Positions 33,521-41,625 of a stretch of DNA of 64,000 bases are shown here, one piece after another. The position numbers were made by a program, and so were the translations under genes. Under the pieces are notes generated by a model. It had not been told where the DNA came from. It ran no database searches and worked only from the letters and a program-made list of their open reading frames with translations. This DNA comes from CALZKI01 sp045124055. Lineage in GTDB: Bacteria > Bacillota > Clostridia > Lachnospirales > Lachnospiraceae. Location of the stretch: contig JBGVKZ010000045.1 of assembly GCA_045124055.1 (NCBI GenBank), positions 1 through 64,000 of the forward strand, given 5' to 3'. How positions within the stretch are numbered: position 1 is the first letter of the stretch; the number at the start of each line of letters is the position of its first letter.

Positions 33521-33549
33521 GCGTCTGCACTTAGTGTGCAGGCGTTTTT
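33521..33549 (+). terminator. Terminator of the exporter operon
   Basis: CGTCTGCAC pairs with GTGCAGGCG-type bases around a short loop, followed by five T. Confidence 0.75.
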
Positions 33550-33576
33550 CTTGTTTCTACATAAATGACAAAGAAA

Positions 33577-33606
33577 TGTAACCAAACATAGAAAAAAAGC
33601 ATCTAA
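33577..33606 (+). promoter_or_regulatory. Possible ECF-type promoter
   Basis: TGTAACC (33577-33583) followed about 16 bases later by CATCTA resembles the bipartite promoters of extracytoplasmic-function sigma factors (AAC core at -35, CGTC-like at -10). It lies upstream of an ECF sigma gene, so autoregulation is plausible. Confidence 0.35.
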
Positions 33607-33658
33607 TTTATGTAATACCAATACCCATGGGAAAAGGAATAACAAGGAGGAATGAAAC

Positions 33659-34126
33659 TTGACTAAGGAGGAGTTTGTGCAAAATGTGTCAGCAGCAGAA
33701 AAAAGTCTGTACCGTGTAGCGAAATCCATTTTAAAAGATGACGAAGACTGTGCGGACGCCATACAAAGTGCCATTTTGCACGCATTTGATAAGCGAAATA
33801 CATTGAAACAGGAAAAATATTTTTGTACTTGGCTTATAAGAATTCTAATAAATGAATGCTATCAGGTTTTGCGAAAAAAGCAGGCAGAGGTTTCTTATGA
33901 AGAATATATGGGAAATGCAGAAAGTTTTCCTGCACATAGCGAAGTCTATGAGGCCTTAATGGAGTTGGAAGAACTATATCGCATCCCTTTTGTTCTTCAT
34001 TATATCGAGGGATATTCTACCAAGGAAATTGCTAAAATCCTAACCATTAGTTTGAGCAACGTAAAAATTCGATTGCAAAGAGCCAGAATCAAATTACAGG
34101 ATATTTTGAAAGGAGACCAACTATGA
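33659..34126 (+). CDS. ECF-family RNA polymerase sigma factor
   Basis: A 155-residue sigma factor. Region 2 covers about residues 8-65 (SLYRVAKSILKDDEDCADAIQ, then TWLIRILINECY). Region 4 covers about 100-150 with YIEGYSTKEIAKIL, SLSNVKIRLQRAR. It starts at TTG 33659, placed 8 bases after AAGGAGG. Its last four bases overlap the next gene, a membrane protein that is probably its anti-sigma factor. It resembles sigma factors for cell-envelope stress. Confidence 0.9.
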   Translation: MTKEEFVQNVSAAEKSLYRVAKSILKDDEDCADAIQSAILHAFDKRNTLKQEKYFCTWLIRILINECYQVLRKKQAEVSYEEYMGNAESFPAHSEVYEALMELEELYRIPFVLHYIEGYSTKEIAKILTISLSNVKIRLQRARIKLQDILKGDQL

Positions 34127-35595
34127 AAAATGAGCAGATAGATTCTATAAATTGGGAACAGGAATTCCCGGAAGTACCTATGTGTGTGCATCGTTCCGTG
34201 GAAAGAGTAAATAGCAGGATTATGGAGAAAGAGAAAGTTAGACGTATTTCCAGAAAGGCAATTTGGGTTTTTGCAGCCTGTTTTATCCTTTTGACAGGAA
34301 CTACCGCTTTTGCTGCAAACAGCCTATGGCAACAGCGTATGGAAGCTTTAAATGAGCAGGAAATGCTGGAATATTTTCAGACCATTACAAAGAGTAATGC
34401 TCCGGCTTTTCGTTACAACCGTCAAATGACGGAAAAAGAACTTATACGTTTTGGAGAATTGGAAAGTGCCTATGAAATGGAAGGGGTCTTTCCGGAAGGA
34501 ATGTTGACTATGATTTCGGAAGAAGAAACATATGCAGGAAAAGGAGTTGGCTACGAAACAAAAAGTGGAACTTTTTTCTTGCCTGAAGAAACACTATCTG
34601 ATGAACAAATACTGCAAATCATAGATTTTTATCATAAATTGGATTATTCTTTTAGTACAGTAAGTAGTCTTGTGGAAAGTGGTGAAATTAGTTTTACAGA
34701 AGAAAAATCTTCTGTGGAAGATATAAATCCGGTAATGATGCAGGAGTTTACAGCGATTAATGAGAATGTTTCTTATTTGGAAGTCCCCCTTATGAATACA
34801 AGTCTTCCAAGGGAAATTGCAGCAGATACCGACTATGTATACTTAGGGTATGATGAGGAAATTAAACGAATGGCCGTAGGAAGTGATGAAGTGGAACCCT
34901 TTTATCTATTGCAGGCTGGTGAAACACTTTTTGCAATGGATACCGATAGAGAGGGACATATTTTCTTATCTCTCCGGGTTTATGAAAAGGAAGCTAATTC
35001 TTACAGTAATAAGCTGATAAAATTAGATAATCGGGGACAGATTTTAGTGGAATATGACGTGAAAAATGCGGTATCAGAAGAAGGTAAAAAACTGGATGCT
35101 CTAATGGCATACAAAATGGTGGAAGATTCGGAAGGCAGATTGTATGTAAAAACAAGATGGGAAGAAAAACTGTTACTTTTTGTCTTCTCTGAAGATGGAA
35201 CGTATTTAGATGCGATTTATGATAAAAAGTATGAGTCACACCCGGCGAATGAGATGTGCTTTGGAGAAGATGGCTATCTCTATGTGCTGGGGAGCGAAAT
35301 CATACAAGTAGATAGTACCTCCTTTATGGTTTCAAAAGCCTTTTCTTATGCCACGAAAGATATGATTGCAGCAGCAGATTTACTATATCCAATAGAGGAA
35401 GATAGCTTTTACCTTTTTGGATATGATGGAGTATTCAGGATAACTTTAGGAGAAGAAGCCAGCGAGAAAATTTTGGCTCCATATGAGAAGGATATCTTTG
35501 AGGAAGGAGCTAGAAGTTATGCAATTTCTAAAGATATGTTGGTTGTTGTGAACTATAAAGAATGGGGAATTACAATAACTTATCTGACTTTTTAA
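34123..35595 (+). CDS. Putative membrane anti-sigma factor with large extracytoplasmic domain
   Basis: A 490-residue protein with about 45 cytoplasmic residues, one membrane span (about 43-66, ending TTAFAAN) and a large outer part. The outer region after about residue 210 looks like repeated beta-strand blades (GHIFLSLRVYEKEANSYSNKL, GRLYVKTRWEEKLLLFVFSEDG, GYLYVLGSEIIQVD), suggestive of a beta-propeller. Overlap with the ECF sigma gene and the topology indicate an anti-sigma role. No canonical zinc anti-sigma motif is seen in the short cytoplasmic part. The ligand sensed outside is unknown. Confidence 0.7.
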   Translation: MKNEQIDSINWEQEFPEVPMCVHRSVERVNSRIMEKEKVRRISRKAIWVFAACFILLTGTTAFAANSLWQQRMEALNEQEMLEYFQTITKSNAPAFRYNRQMTEKELIRFGELESAYEMEGVFPEGMLTMISEEETYAGKGVGYETKSGTFFLPEETLSDEQILQIIDFYHKLDYSFSTVSSLVESGEISFTEEKSSVEDINPVMMQEFTAINENVSYLEVPLMNTSLPREIAADTDYVYLGYDEEIKRMAVGSDEVEPFYLLQAGETLFAMDTDREGHIFLSLRVYEKEANSYSNKLIKLDNRGQILVEYDVKNAVSEEGKKLDALMAYKMVEDSEGRLYVKTRWEEKLLLFVFSEDGTYLDAIYDKKYESHPANEMCFGEDGYLYVLGSEIIQVDSTSFMVSKAFSYATKDMIAAADLLYPIEEDSFYLFGYDGVFRITLGEEASEKILAPYEKDIFEEGARSYAISKDMLVVVNYKEWGITITYLTF

Positions 35596-35611
35596 AGAAA
35601 CTATGAAGTAA

Positions 35612-35649
35612 GATACAAAAAAGATACAAGTATGTTACAAAATATAACA
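35612..35649 (+). promoter_or_regulatory. Four 11-bp-spaced repeats upstream of the response regulator gene
   Basis: GATACA at 35612 and 35623, GTTACA at 35634 and ATAACA at 35644 repeat at 11, 11 and 10 bases. They end ten bases before a TATAAG -10 box (35660-35665) that lacks a -35 box. This is the typical layout for OmpR/PhoB-type activators bound in tandem. Confidence 0.6.
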
Positions 35650-35683
35650 GAAAAGTCAGTATAAGTAGAAAAGAGGAACATAG

Positions 35684-36337
35684 ATGCTGAAAATTTTGAT
35701 AGCAGAAGATGAAGAACCAATCGCAAATTTAATAAAAATGAATCTAATCAAAGCCGGATATTCGTGTATTGTGGCAGCAGATGGTGAAGTGGCAGCAGAT
35801 TTTATGATGAATCAGGTTTTTGATTTAGTGCTTTTGGATATTATGCTTCCCAAAATCGACGGATATGAATTGATGGAATATGCGAAAAAACTGGGATTTC
35901 CTGTTATATTTTTGACAGCCCTTGGCACAACGGAACATAAAGTAAAAGGGTTAAAAATGGGAGCGGATGATTACTTACCGAAACCTTTTGAAATTGTGGA
36001 ACTTTTAGCCAGAGTGGAGGCGGTATTACGCAGATACAATAAGGTGAAATCTATTGTAGAAGTACATGATGTTGTCATAGATACGGCCTCCAGATGTGTT
36101 AAACGGGGGAATGAAGAAATTTTGCTTACAATGAAAGAATTTGATTTATTGCTTTTATTTGTAAGAAATCCTAATATTGCCCTGTACCGTGAAGTTATTT
36201 ATGAAAATGTGTGGGGTGGAGAATACTTAGAGCAAAGTAGAACTGTGGATTTACACGTACAACGTCTGAAAAAGAAACTATTGTGGGAAGATAAAATCGT
36301 TGCGGTTTATAAAGTGGGATATCGACTCAATGTTTAG
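35684..36337 (+). CDS. OmpR-family response regulator
   Basis: A 217-residue two-component regulator. The receiver domain (1-115) has AEDEEPIANL, the phosphorylation aspartate in VLLDIMLPKIDGYEL (about residue 52), and the lysine in DDYLPKPFE. The C-terminal winged helix (125-217) shows LLTMKEFDLLLLFVRNPN and SRTVDLHVQRLKKKL. It is followed by its histidine kinase after 14 bases. Tandem repeats upstream suggest autoregulation. The ribosome site is AGAGGAAC. Confidence 0.93.
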   Translation: MLKILIAEDEEPIANLIKMNLIKAGYSCIVAADGEVAADFMMNQVFDLVLLDIMLPKIDGYELMEYAKKLGFPVIFLTALGTTEHKVKGLKMGADDYLPKPFEIVELLARVEAVLRRYNKVKSIVEVHDVVIDTASRCVKRGNEEILLTMKEFDLLLLFVRNPNIALYREVIYENVWGGEYLEQSRTVDLHVQRLKKKLLWEDKIVAVYKVGYRLNV

Positions 36338-36351
36338 AAAAAGGAGAATGT

Positions 36352-37776
36352 ATGAAGTTTGCAAATAAATTGTTTTTTGCCACAACCAGTGTTCTGACAG
36401 TCATTTTTGCAATTTTCGGTATCTGGCTTTTATCTTCTTATTTTAATAAAAGTATGAATCGAGAAATGGAGCAGGCTGAAACAGAAAACAGAATGTTTCA
36501 ATATTTGTTTGAAATTGCCTATCAATCGTTGGAGGAATATGGAGACGATTATGCCATAAGAAGTGCAGTCGATAGTGTGGCAAATAGTGTAGAAAAGGCG
36601 GATAATCATTGCTTTGTATGGTCAAAAGAGGACATATTTTATGGTGATACAAAGAGTTGTTTGGCACAGTTAGAAGCCCTTATGGGTGTGGGAGAAAAAC
36701 TGGATTTACAAAACAATTATGGTTGTGGAATCCGTCAGGTTTCGCAGCGGTATTATTTAATGAGTGTCTGTGTGGTTTCCACCAATGAACAGCAAATCTA
36801 TTTGGGGATTAGTAAAGATGTTACCACAATGTATGAAGACAGGCAGGGGCTTATGAACCAATATAGGCTAGCCTTGGTGATTTTGTTGGTAGTAGGTGGT
36901 ATTTGTATTTATATTTTATCTCAATATATTACCAAGCCCATTCGGAAATTAGATGCTGTGGTAGAACAAATCAGTAGAGGTAATTATGACAGGCGTTCCC
37001 GTTATAAAAGTTCAGATGAAATAGGTACGCTTTCCGATAATTTTAATCATATGGCAGATTGTTTAATGGAGCAGATGCACGTAAAAGAGTTGGAAGCTAA
37101 GCAAAAGGAAAGTTTTATGGCCGCTTTTGCACATGAACTGAAAACACCCCTAACGTCTATTATCGGATATGCAGATATGCTTAATTCGATTGATATGTCA
37201 GAAGAAGAACGTAGAGAAGCCTACTATTACATTTATAGTCAGGGAAAACGTCTGGAAAGTCTTTCCCATAAGCTTTTAGAACTTGTGAGTCTGGAGCAGA
37301 CGCCCCTTCAGATAAGACCAGTTAATACGAAAGATTTGGAAGAAAATATTCGGGAAACTTTTCGACCTATTTTTGAAAAAAAGAATATTCGTGGAAAAAT
37401 TAATTTGGAAAAAGGGGTTATCTATGGAGATAAAGACTTATTGTTGTCGGTTTTTTATAATCTTTTAGATAATGCGACAAAAGCCGCCAGTAAAGACGGA
37501 TTTGTTCTGTTAAAAGGAAAGAAAGTTGACAATGGGTATGAGGTCAAGGTTGTGGATAATGGTCGAGGCATTCCAGAATCAGAAATTAACAGAATTACAG
37601 AAGCCTTTTATATGGTGGATAAGTCACGTTCTCGTAAAGAAGGTGGAGCGGGAATTGGAATGACACTATGCCAGAAAATCATTACTTTGCATAAAGGAAT
37701 ATTAAAAATAAGCAGTAGATTGGGCGAAGGAACTATCGTGCAGTTGAGGTTTCCAGATAAGGTGAGGTCGGAATGA
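36352..37776 (+). CDS. Sensor histidine kinase
   Basis: A 474-residue kinase. Two membrane spans (about 9-28 and 168-190) flank an extracytoplasmic sensor domain. A HAMP domain follows (ITKPIRKLDAVVEQISRGNYDRR). The phospho-acceptor histidine lies in FAHELKTPLTSIIGYADML near residue 263. The ATPase domain has NLLDNATKAA, DNGRGIPE and GGAGIGMTL. It is the partner of the upstream response regulator. The last four bases overlap the next gene. Confidence 0.93.
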   Translation: MKFANKLFFATTSVLTVIFAIFGIWLLSSYFNKSMNREMEQAETENRMFQYLFEIAYQSLEEYGDDYAIRSAVDSVANSVEKADNHCFVWSKEDIFYGDTKSCLAQLEALMGVGEKLDLQNNYGCGIRQVSQRYYLMSVCVVSTNEQQIYLGISKDVTTMYEDRQGLMNQYRLALVILLVVGGICIYILSQYITKPIRKLDAVVEQISRGNYDRRSRYKSSDEIGTLSDNFNHMADCLMEQMHVKELEAKQKESFMAAFAHELKTPLTSIIGYADMLNSIDMSEEERREAYYYIYSQGKRLESLSHKLLELVSLEQTPLQIRPVNTKDLEENIRETFRPIFEKKNIRGKINLEKGVIYGDKDLLLSVFYNLLDNATKAASKDGFVLLKGKKVDNGYEVKVVDNGRGIPESEINRITEAFYMVDKSRSRKEGGAGIGMTLCQKIITLHKGILKISSRLGEGTIVQLRFPDKVRSE

Positions 37777-38720
37777 AACGAAAAAAAGCTTTAAAACCAA
37801 GAAAAAATTTCAAACAGATAAAGACCTATGGATTCTGCATTGGCGGACTAACTTTTTTGGTAGTAGTTGCATTACTTTTACCTCAGATTATTTTTGGAGT
37901 TCTGGATAAATATAGAATGTCTAATACCGAAGTAGAGTCAAGAAGCAATATGAATATTTCGCAAGTAAATGCAACCTACGAAAAGCAAATGTACGATAGA
38001 ATGGGGCACTTTTCTTCTATGTCTAGGGATATAATGAACGTTGCGGCAATTCATTATGAATTGAAGGATGTAGAAGAAGGAGAATTACTAGAGTCTATTT
38101 TTTCACAAGATTGGATATATATGCTGAATTATGTTACAGCCGGAATTTACCAGATAGCATTGAATGAAGCTTTTATTGAGGTGAATGACTGTAAAAAGTA
38201 TGTAGTCTATGGAACAGATTATCAAGAGGGAGTCACTTTAATGATGTGGTATCTGGATTTGTCTATGGAAGAAGTAGGTGCAAGAGTACGTTTTCTTGTG
38301 GATACAGAGACAGGTAGCATTTATTATATAAAAATTACGTCTATTGATGAGACGATGAATACAGAATACAAAAATATTGCCCAATCAGAAACCGTAGAAT
38401 ATATGACTCTGGCTACATTTTTTATTGAGGGGCTTAATGATTTTAAAGAATATTATAAGACCTATTATGAAAGTGATATTGATAACCAGATATTATATGA
38501 TGAGGATATTTATACCTACTATTATGTATGTGATGAATGGAGTCATACCGTCGGAGGAGAAGGAGATAATTACTTATGTTACAGTGAGTATCCCCTTATG
38601 TATGGAGAAATTAGTATGGAACTAATATTTAGTGCTACCGCTGGGCAGGGTGCAAATCCGGATATTGAATTTGGAATTTCGTCAATCGGCAACATTATTC
38701 CGGAAATGATGCAGAAATGA
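37773..38720 (+). CDS. Membrane-anchored extracytoplasmic protein of a two-component operon, unknown
   Basis: A 315-residue protein: a strongly basic start (MKRKKALKPRKNFKQ), one membrane span (about 20-46) and a large acidic outer domain rich in tyrosine with two pairs of cysteines (DCKKYVVYG, YVCDEWSHTV, YLCYSEYP). It overlaps the histidine kinase gene by four bases, so they are translationally coupled. It may be an accessory sensor or an output of this system. I recognise no family. Confidence 0.7.
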   Translation: MKRKKALKPRKNFKQIKTYGFCIGGLTFLVVVALLLPQIIFGVLDKYRMSNTEVESRSNMNISQVNATYEKQMYDRMGHFSSMSRDIMNVAAIHYELKDVEEGELLESIFSQDWIYMLNYVTAGIYQIALNEAFIEVNDCKKYVVYGTDYQEGVTLMMWYLDLSMEEVGARVRFLVDTETGSIYYIKITSIDETMNTEYKNIAQSETVEYMTLATFFIEGLNDFKEYYKTYYESDIDNQILYDEDIYTYYYVCDEWSHTVGGEGDNYLCYSEYPLMYGEISMELIFSATAGQGANPDIEFGISSIGNIIPEMMQK

Positions 38721-38746
38721 TACAAAAAAGATGAGGCTATGATGCA
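38719..38746 (+). promoter_or_regulatory. Three 11-bp-spaced repeats upstream of the vanY-like gene
   Basis: GATACA (38719), GATGAG (38730) and GATGCA (38741) recur with an exact 11-base period, followed by TATAAG at 38761-38766. The same combination precedes the response regulator at 35612-35665, so the D,D-carboxypeptidase gene is probably a target of that regulator. Confidence 0.45.
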
Positions 38747-38790
38747 ATTTCTTTTTAAGATATAAGAAAAAGAGAGGGAGCATAGCCAAA

Positions 38791-39618
38791 ATGACAAGAG
38801 AAGGAAACAGAGAATATCAAAGAAGAAAAGATGAAGCATATAGAAGACAAATGGAAGAACAAAGAAGACAGAAAAAAAGAATCCAAGTACTCTGGTATTT
38901 AGGTTCTACAATCCTGTTTTGCTTTTGCACCTATATGATAGGAAAGAAAGCAGGAGAAGATGAATTGCGGGCAAAACTTAATATAGCTGTAATGGGTGAA
39001 GAAGTGCTTGAAAGCCAGAGTGATACAAGCTATGAAAGTTATACCGGTGGAAAAGATGGAATACTCCTTGTCAATAAAAATAATCCGTTACCAGACGATT
39101 ATGAGGTGGAACTTGTAACCTTGCAAGATGGAAAAAATCGTGCTGCCAAGGAAGCCTATGAGCCATTAAACGATATGTTGAAAGCAGGACGAAAAGAAGG
39201 GCTAGAATTTGAAATTTGTTCTTCTTATCGTGATGTGGAAAGGCAGACAGAACTCTTTGAAGAAGATTTAGAAACTCTCATTCGGCAAGGATATTCCTAT
39301 CAGGAGGCATACGATGAAGTTGCAAAAGAAACTATGCCACCAGGTTGTAGCGAACATTCTACGGGGCTTGCCTTTGACATTGTAGCACTGGATTATCAGA
39401 TGTTAGACGAGGGTCAGGAAAGAACAGCAGAAAATAAATGGTTGCAGGAGCATTGTGCGGAATACGGATTTATTTTACGATATCCAGAAGACAAAGAAGA
39501 CATTACACTCATCAATTATGAATCCTGGCACTTTAGGTATGTGGGTGTAGAAGCAGCACAATATATTATGGAAGAAGGAATTACTTTGGAGGAGTATTTG
39601 GAGATGGAGGATATTTAA
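38791..39618 (+). CDS. VanY-type D-alanyl-D-alanine carboxypeptidase
   Basis: A 275-residue membrane-anchored zinc peptidase that trims the terminal D-Ala of peptidoglycan stems. A charged N-terminus is followed by a span at about 33-50. The M15B-type domain has CSSYRDVERQTELF, the zinc motif SEHSTGLAFDIV and the ESWHFRYVG motif with the last zinc histidine. No vanH/A/X genes are nearby, so it is a housekeeping or stress enzyme, not glycopeptide resistance. GAGGGAG precedes the ATG. Confidence 0.9.
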   Translation: MTREGNREYQRRKDEAYRRQMEEQRRQKKRIQVLWYLGSTILFCFCTYMIGKKAGEDELRAKLNIAVMGEEVLESQSDTSYESYTGGKDGILLVNKNNPLPDDYEVELVTLQDGKNRAAKEAYEPLNDMLKAGRKEGLEFEICSSYRDVERQTELFEEDLETLIRQGYSYQEAYDEVAKETMPPGCSEHSTGLAFDIVALDYQMLDEGQERTAENKWLQEHCAEYGFILRYPEDKEDITLINYESWHFRYVGVEAAQYIMEEGITLEEYLEMEDI

Positions 39619-39628
39619 AAAAATTATA

Positions 39629-39657
39629 TTGACATTTTCTCCAAAAAGAGCTATTAT
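39629..39657 (+). promoter_or_regulatory. Promoter of the aldolase-like gene
   Basis: TTGACA (39629-39634), 17 bases, TATTAT (39652-39657). The transcript would begin at the first hairpin of the leader. Confidence 0.75.
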
Positions 39658-39662
39658 CATAT

Positions 39663-39717
39663 AAGTGCTTTAGCACTTTAAAGTGTAACGCTTTAAAGTG
39701 AAAATGCCATTTGGCAT
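39663..39717 (+). promoter_or_regulatory. Leader with competing hairpins before the aldolase-like gene
   Basis: AAGTGC/GCACTT (39663-39678) overlaps a second possible stem, TTTAAAGTG/CGCTTTAAA (39677-39697), and the palindrome CACTTTAAAGTG (39674-39685). ATGCC/GGCAT (39704-39717) follows before the GGAGGA ribosome site. The overlapping stems cannot form together. No T run is present, so control would be at translation or by a DNA-binding protein. Confidence 0.45.
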
Positions 39718-39734
39718 AAAATTTGGAGGATATT

Positions 39735-40715
39735 ATGGAAAAGAATAATGGTAATTTAATTGCGTTCAGACCGGATATAAAGGTAGTTGACTGTACGCTT
39801 CGTGATGGTGGCTTGGTTAATAATTTTGAATTTACAGATGAATTTGTAAAGGAATTATATCGTACAAACATCAAAGCCGGCGTAGATTATATGGAATTTG
39901 GATATAAGGCATCAAAGGACATCTTCAAAAAAGAAGACTATGGCAAGTGGAAATTCTGCGAAGAAGAAGATATTCGTGCTATCGTTGGAAACAATGATTT
40001 TGATTTAAAAATAGCTGTTATGACAGACGTTGGAAGAACAGATTACAAAAATGATATTTTGAAAAAAGAAGACAGTGTGATTGATTTAGTTCGTACTGCA
40101 ACCTACATTCATCAGATTCCAACAGCCATTGATATGATCCAGGACGCACACGAAAAGGGATACGAAACTACGGTAAATATTATGGCAATTTCAAAAGTTC
40201 GTGAAGAAGAATTAGACCATGGACTTGAACTCTTAGCAGAAAGTGATGTAGACATTATTTACCTTGTAGATAGTTTTGGTGCTTTCTATCCAGAACAGAT
40301 TCGTAGACTCACAGATAAATATATGAATATTGCAACAAAATACAATAAGAAAATTGGTATTCATGCACATAATAATCAGCAGTTGGCATTTGCTAATACT
40401 ATCGAGGCTTTGAGCAACGGTGCAAGTTTGTTAGACGCAACAGTAAGTGGTATGGGTCGTGGTGCAGGAAACTGCTTTATGGAATCCCTGCTTGCCTTCC
40501 TTAGAAATCCGAAATATAATATGGTTCCAGTTATGGATTTTGTTCAGAAATACATTCAGGCAGAAAAGGATAAAGGAAATATTTGGGGATATGATATTCC
40601 ATACCTTTTAACAGGTGTTATGAATTCTCATCCTTCAGCAGCTATTAAATTTACTGGAGAAAAGAGAACCGATTATTCAAGATTCTATCAGGAATTGTTA
40701 GATAATATGGAATAA
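39735..40715 (+). CDS. HMGL-like aldolase (DRE-TIM family), substrate unknown
   Basis: A 326-residue TIM-barrel protein of the group that includes 4-hydroxy-2-oxovalerate aldolase and isopropylmalate synthase. The metal and catalytic motif DCTLRDGGLVNNFEF is at about residues 19-33. The second metal motif is IGIHAHNNQQLAFAN, and GMGRGAGNCFMESLLAFL follows. The LDG-like loop and length resemble a bifunctional-aldolase domain without its dehydrogenase partner. No aromatic-degradation genes are nearby. ATG 39735 has TTGGAGGA upstream. The reaction cannot be assigned. Confidence 0.85.
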   Translation: MEKNNGNLIAFRPDIKVVDCTLRDGGLVNNFEFTDEFVKELYRTNIKAGVDYMEFGYKASKDIFKKEDYGKWKFCEEEDIRAIVGNNDFDLKIAVMTDVGRTDYKNDILKKEDSVIDLVRTATYIHQIPTAIDMIQDAHEKGYETTVNIMAISKVREEELDHGLELLAESDVDIIYLVDSFGAFYPEQIRRLTDKYMNIATKYNKKIGIHAHNNQQLAFANTIEALSNGASLLDATVSGMGRGAGNCFMESLLAFLRNPKYNMVPVMDFVQKYIQAEKDKGNIWGYDIPYLLTGVMNSHPSAAIKFTGEKRTDYSRFYQELLDNME

Positions 40716-40740
40716 GAAAAGTGTTATATTGAATTGTAAT

Positions 40741-40779
40741 AAAGCGGTTTGTGGAAAGTTTTTTTTACGAACCGCTTTG
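40741..40779. terminator. Bidirectional terminator
   Basis: AAAGCGGTT pairs with AACCGCTTT around a loop with an eight-T run, between two convergent genes. Confidence 0.65.
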
Positions 40780-40780
40780 T

Positions 40781-41446
40781 CTATTGTCTGAGCCACCCAT
40801 CGACTTTTTCTAACAGCTTTTTCTGAAAAAATTTCACAACAACTCCAGTCAAAACCGCAGCAATTAAGGTACCCTCTCTTGTGCCCACAAGGGTAAAATC
40901 AAAGAAAATTAACGATAATACAATCGCCAGGGCCACACAACAAATATCAAAAAGGATTTTTACATTACCAAAATTTTTCTGAGTGGTATCAGAAATCGCT
41001 TTTACAAAAGCTTCTCCGGAGTTCATAATGACATTGGCAATAACGGATAAAGAGATTCCAAAACCCAATACAATAACACCTAGAAATACCCAAATAAGTC
41101 TTACCACATAAATATCTGCTGGAAAAAAGGAAACAAGGAACATTCCAAAGTCTGTAAAATAACCAAATAAAAAAGAAAGAGGCACTTGCAGAAATTGGAT
41201 GGGTTTAAAATGCTTCCGAAGTATGAAAATTTGACCTACAATGAGTACACAATTCCAAGCAATTAGCCAAGAACCCATAGATAGAATGGGAAATTGATAA
41301 CTGAAAACATTTGCAACGGAAGAAATAGGAGAAACGCCTAATTCACCACGCTTAGTGATAGCAACGCCCAGTGCAGAAATAAATAAACTTACAATAAATA
41401 AAATATATCTTTTAGCCAGTTCTTTCTTTTTCATAAAATATCTCAT
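40781..41446 (-). CDS. YczE/YitT-like integral membrane protein
   Basis: A 221-residue protein with about five or six membrane helices. The opening RYILFIVSLFISALGVAITKRGELGVSPISSVANVFSY matches the YczE/YyaS group of uncharacterised membrane proteins (DUF6198-like). The start could be the ATG at 41446 or, more in line with relatives, the ATG at 41434 (MKKKEL); neither has an ideally spaced ribosome site. Convergent with the aldolase gene. Function unknown. Confidence 0.8.
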   Translation of the reverse strand: MRYFMKKKELAKRYILFIVSLFISALGVAITKRGELGVSPISSVANVFSYQFPILSMGSWLIAWNCVLIVGQIFILRKHFKPIQFLQVPLSFLFGYFTDFGMFLVSFFPADIYVVRLIWVFLGVIVLGFGISLSVIANVIMNSGEAFVKAISDTTQKNFGNVKILFDICCVALAIVLSLIFFDFTLVGTREGTLIAAVLTGVVVKFFQKKLLEKVDGWLRQ

Positions 41447-41625
41447 ATCCTAAAAATTTTTGACAATAAAAATCTAGCATATTTTGAGAATTTGTACAAC
41501 TAAGATACTATTTTTTTGGAGGACTCATTTGGTATGATTTCTGTGAAAAAGATAGTATTTTTTTGCATATAATTATGGTATACTTTATTTTAGGGTTACG
41601 AGTTTTTTGAGAGGGAGGCCGTTCT

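Noticed and set aside
33322..33774. 150-codon minus-strand frame across the end of the DUF3021 gene and the start of the ECF gene
   Set aside because: Spans a terminator and an ECF start; no ribosome site or homology.
38791..39618. Glycopeptide-resistance (van) cluster
   Set aside because: Only a VanY-type gene and a generic two-component system are present; vanH, a D-Ala:D-Lac ligase and vanX are absent.
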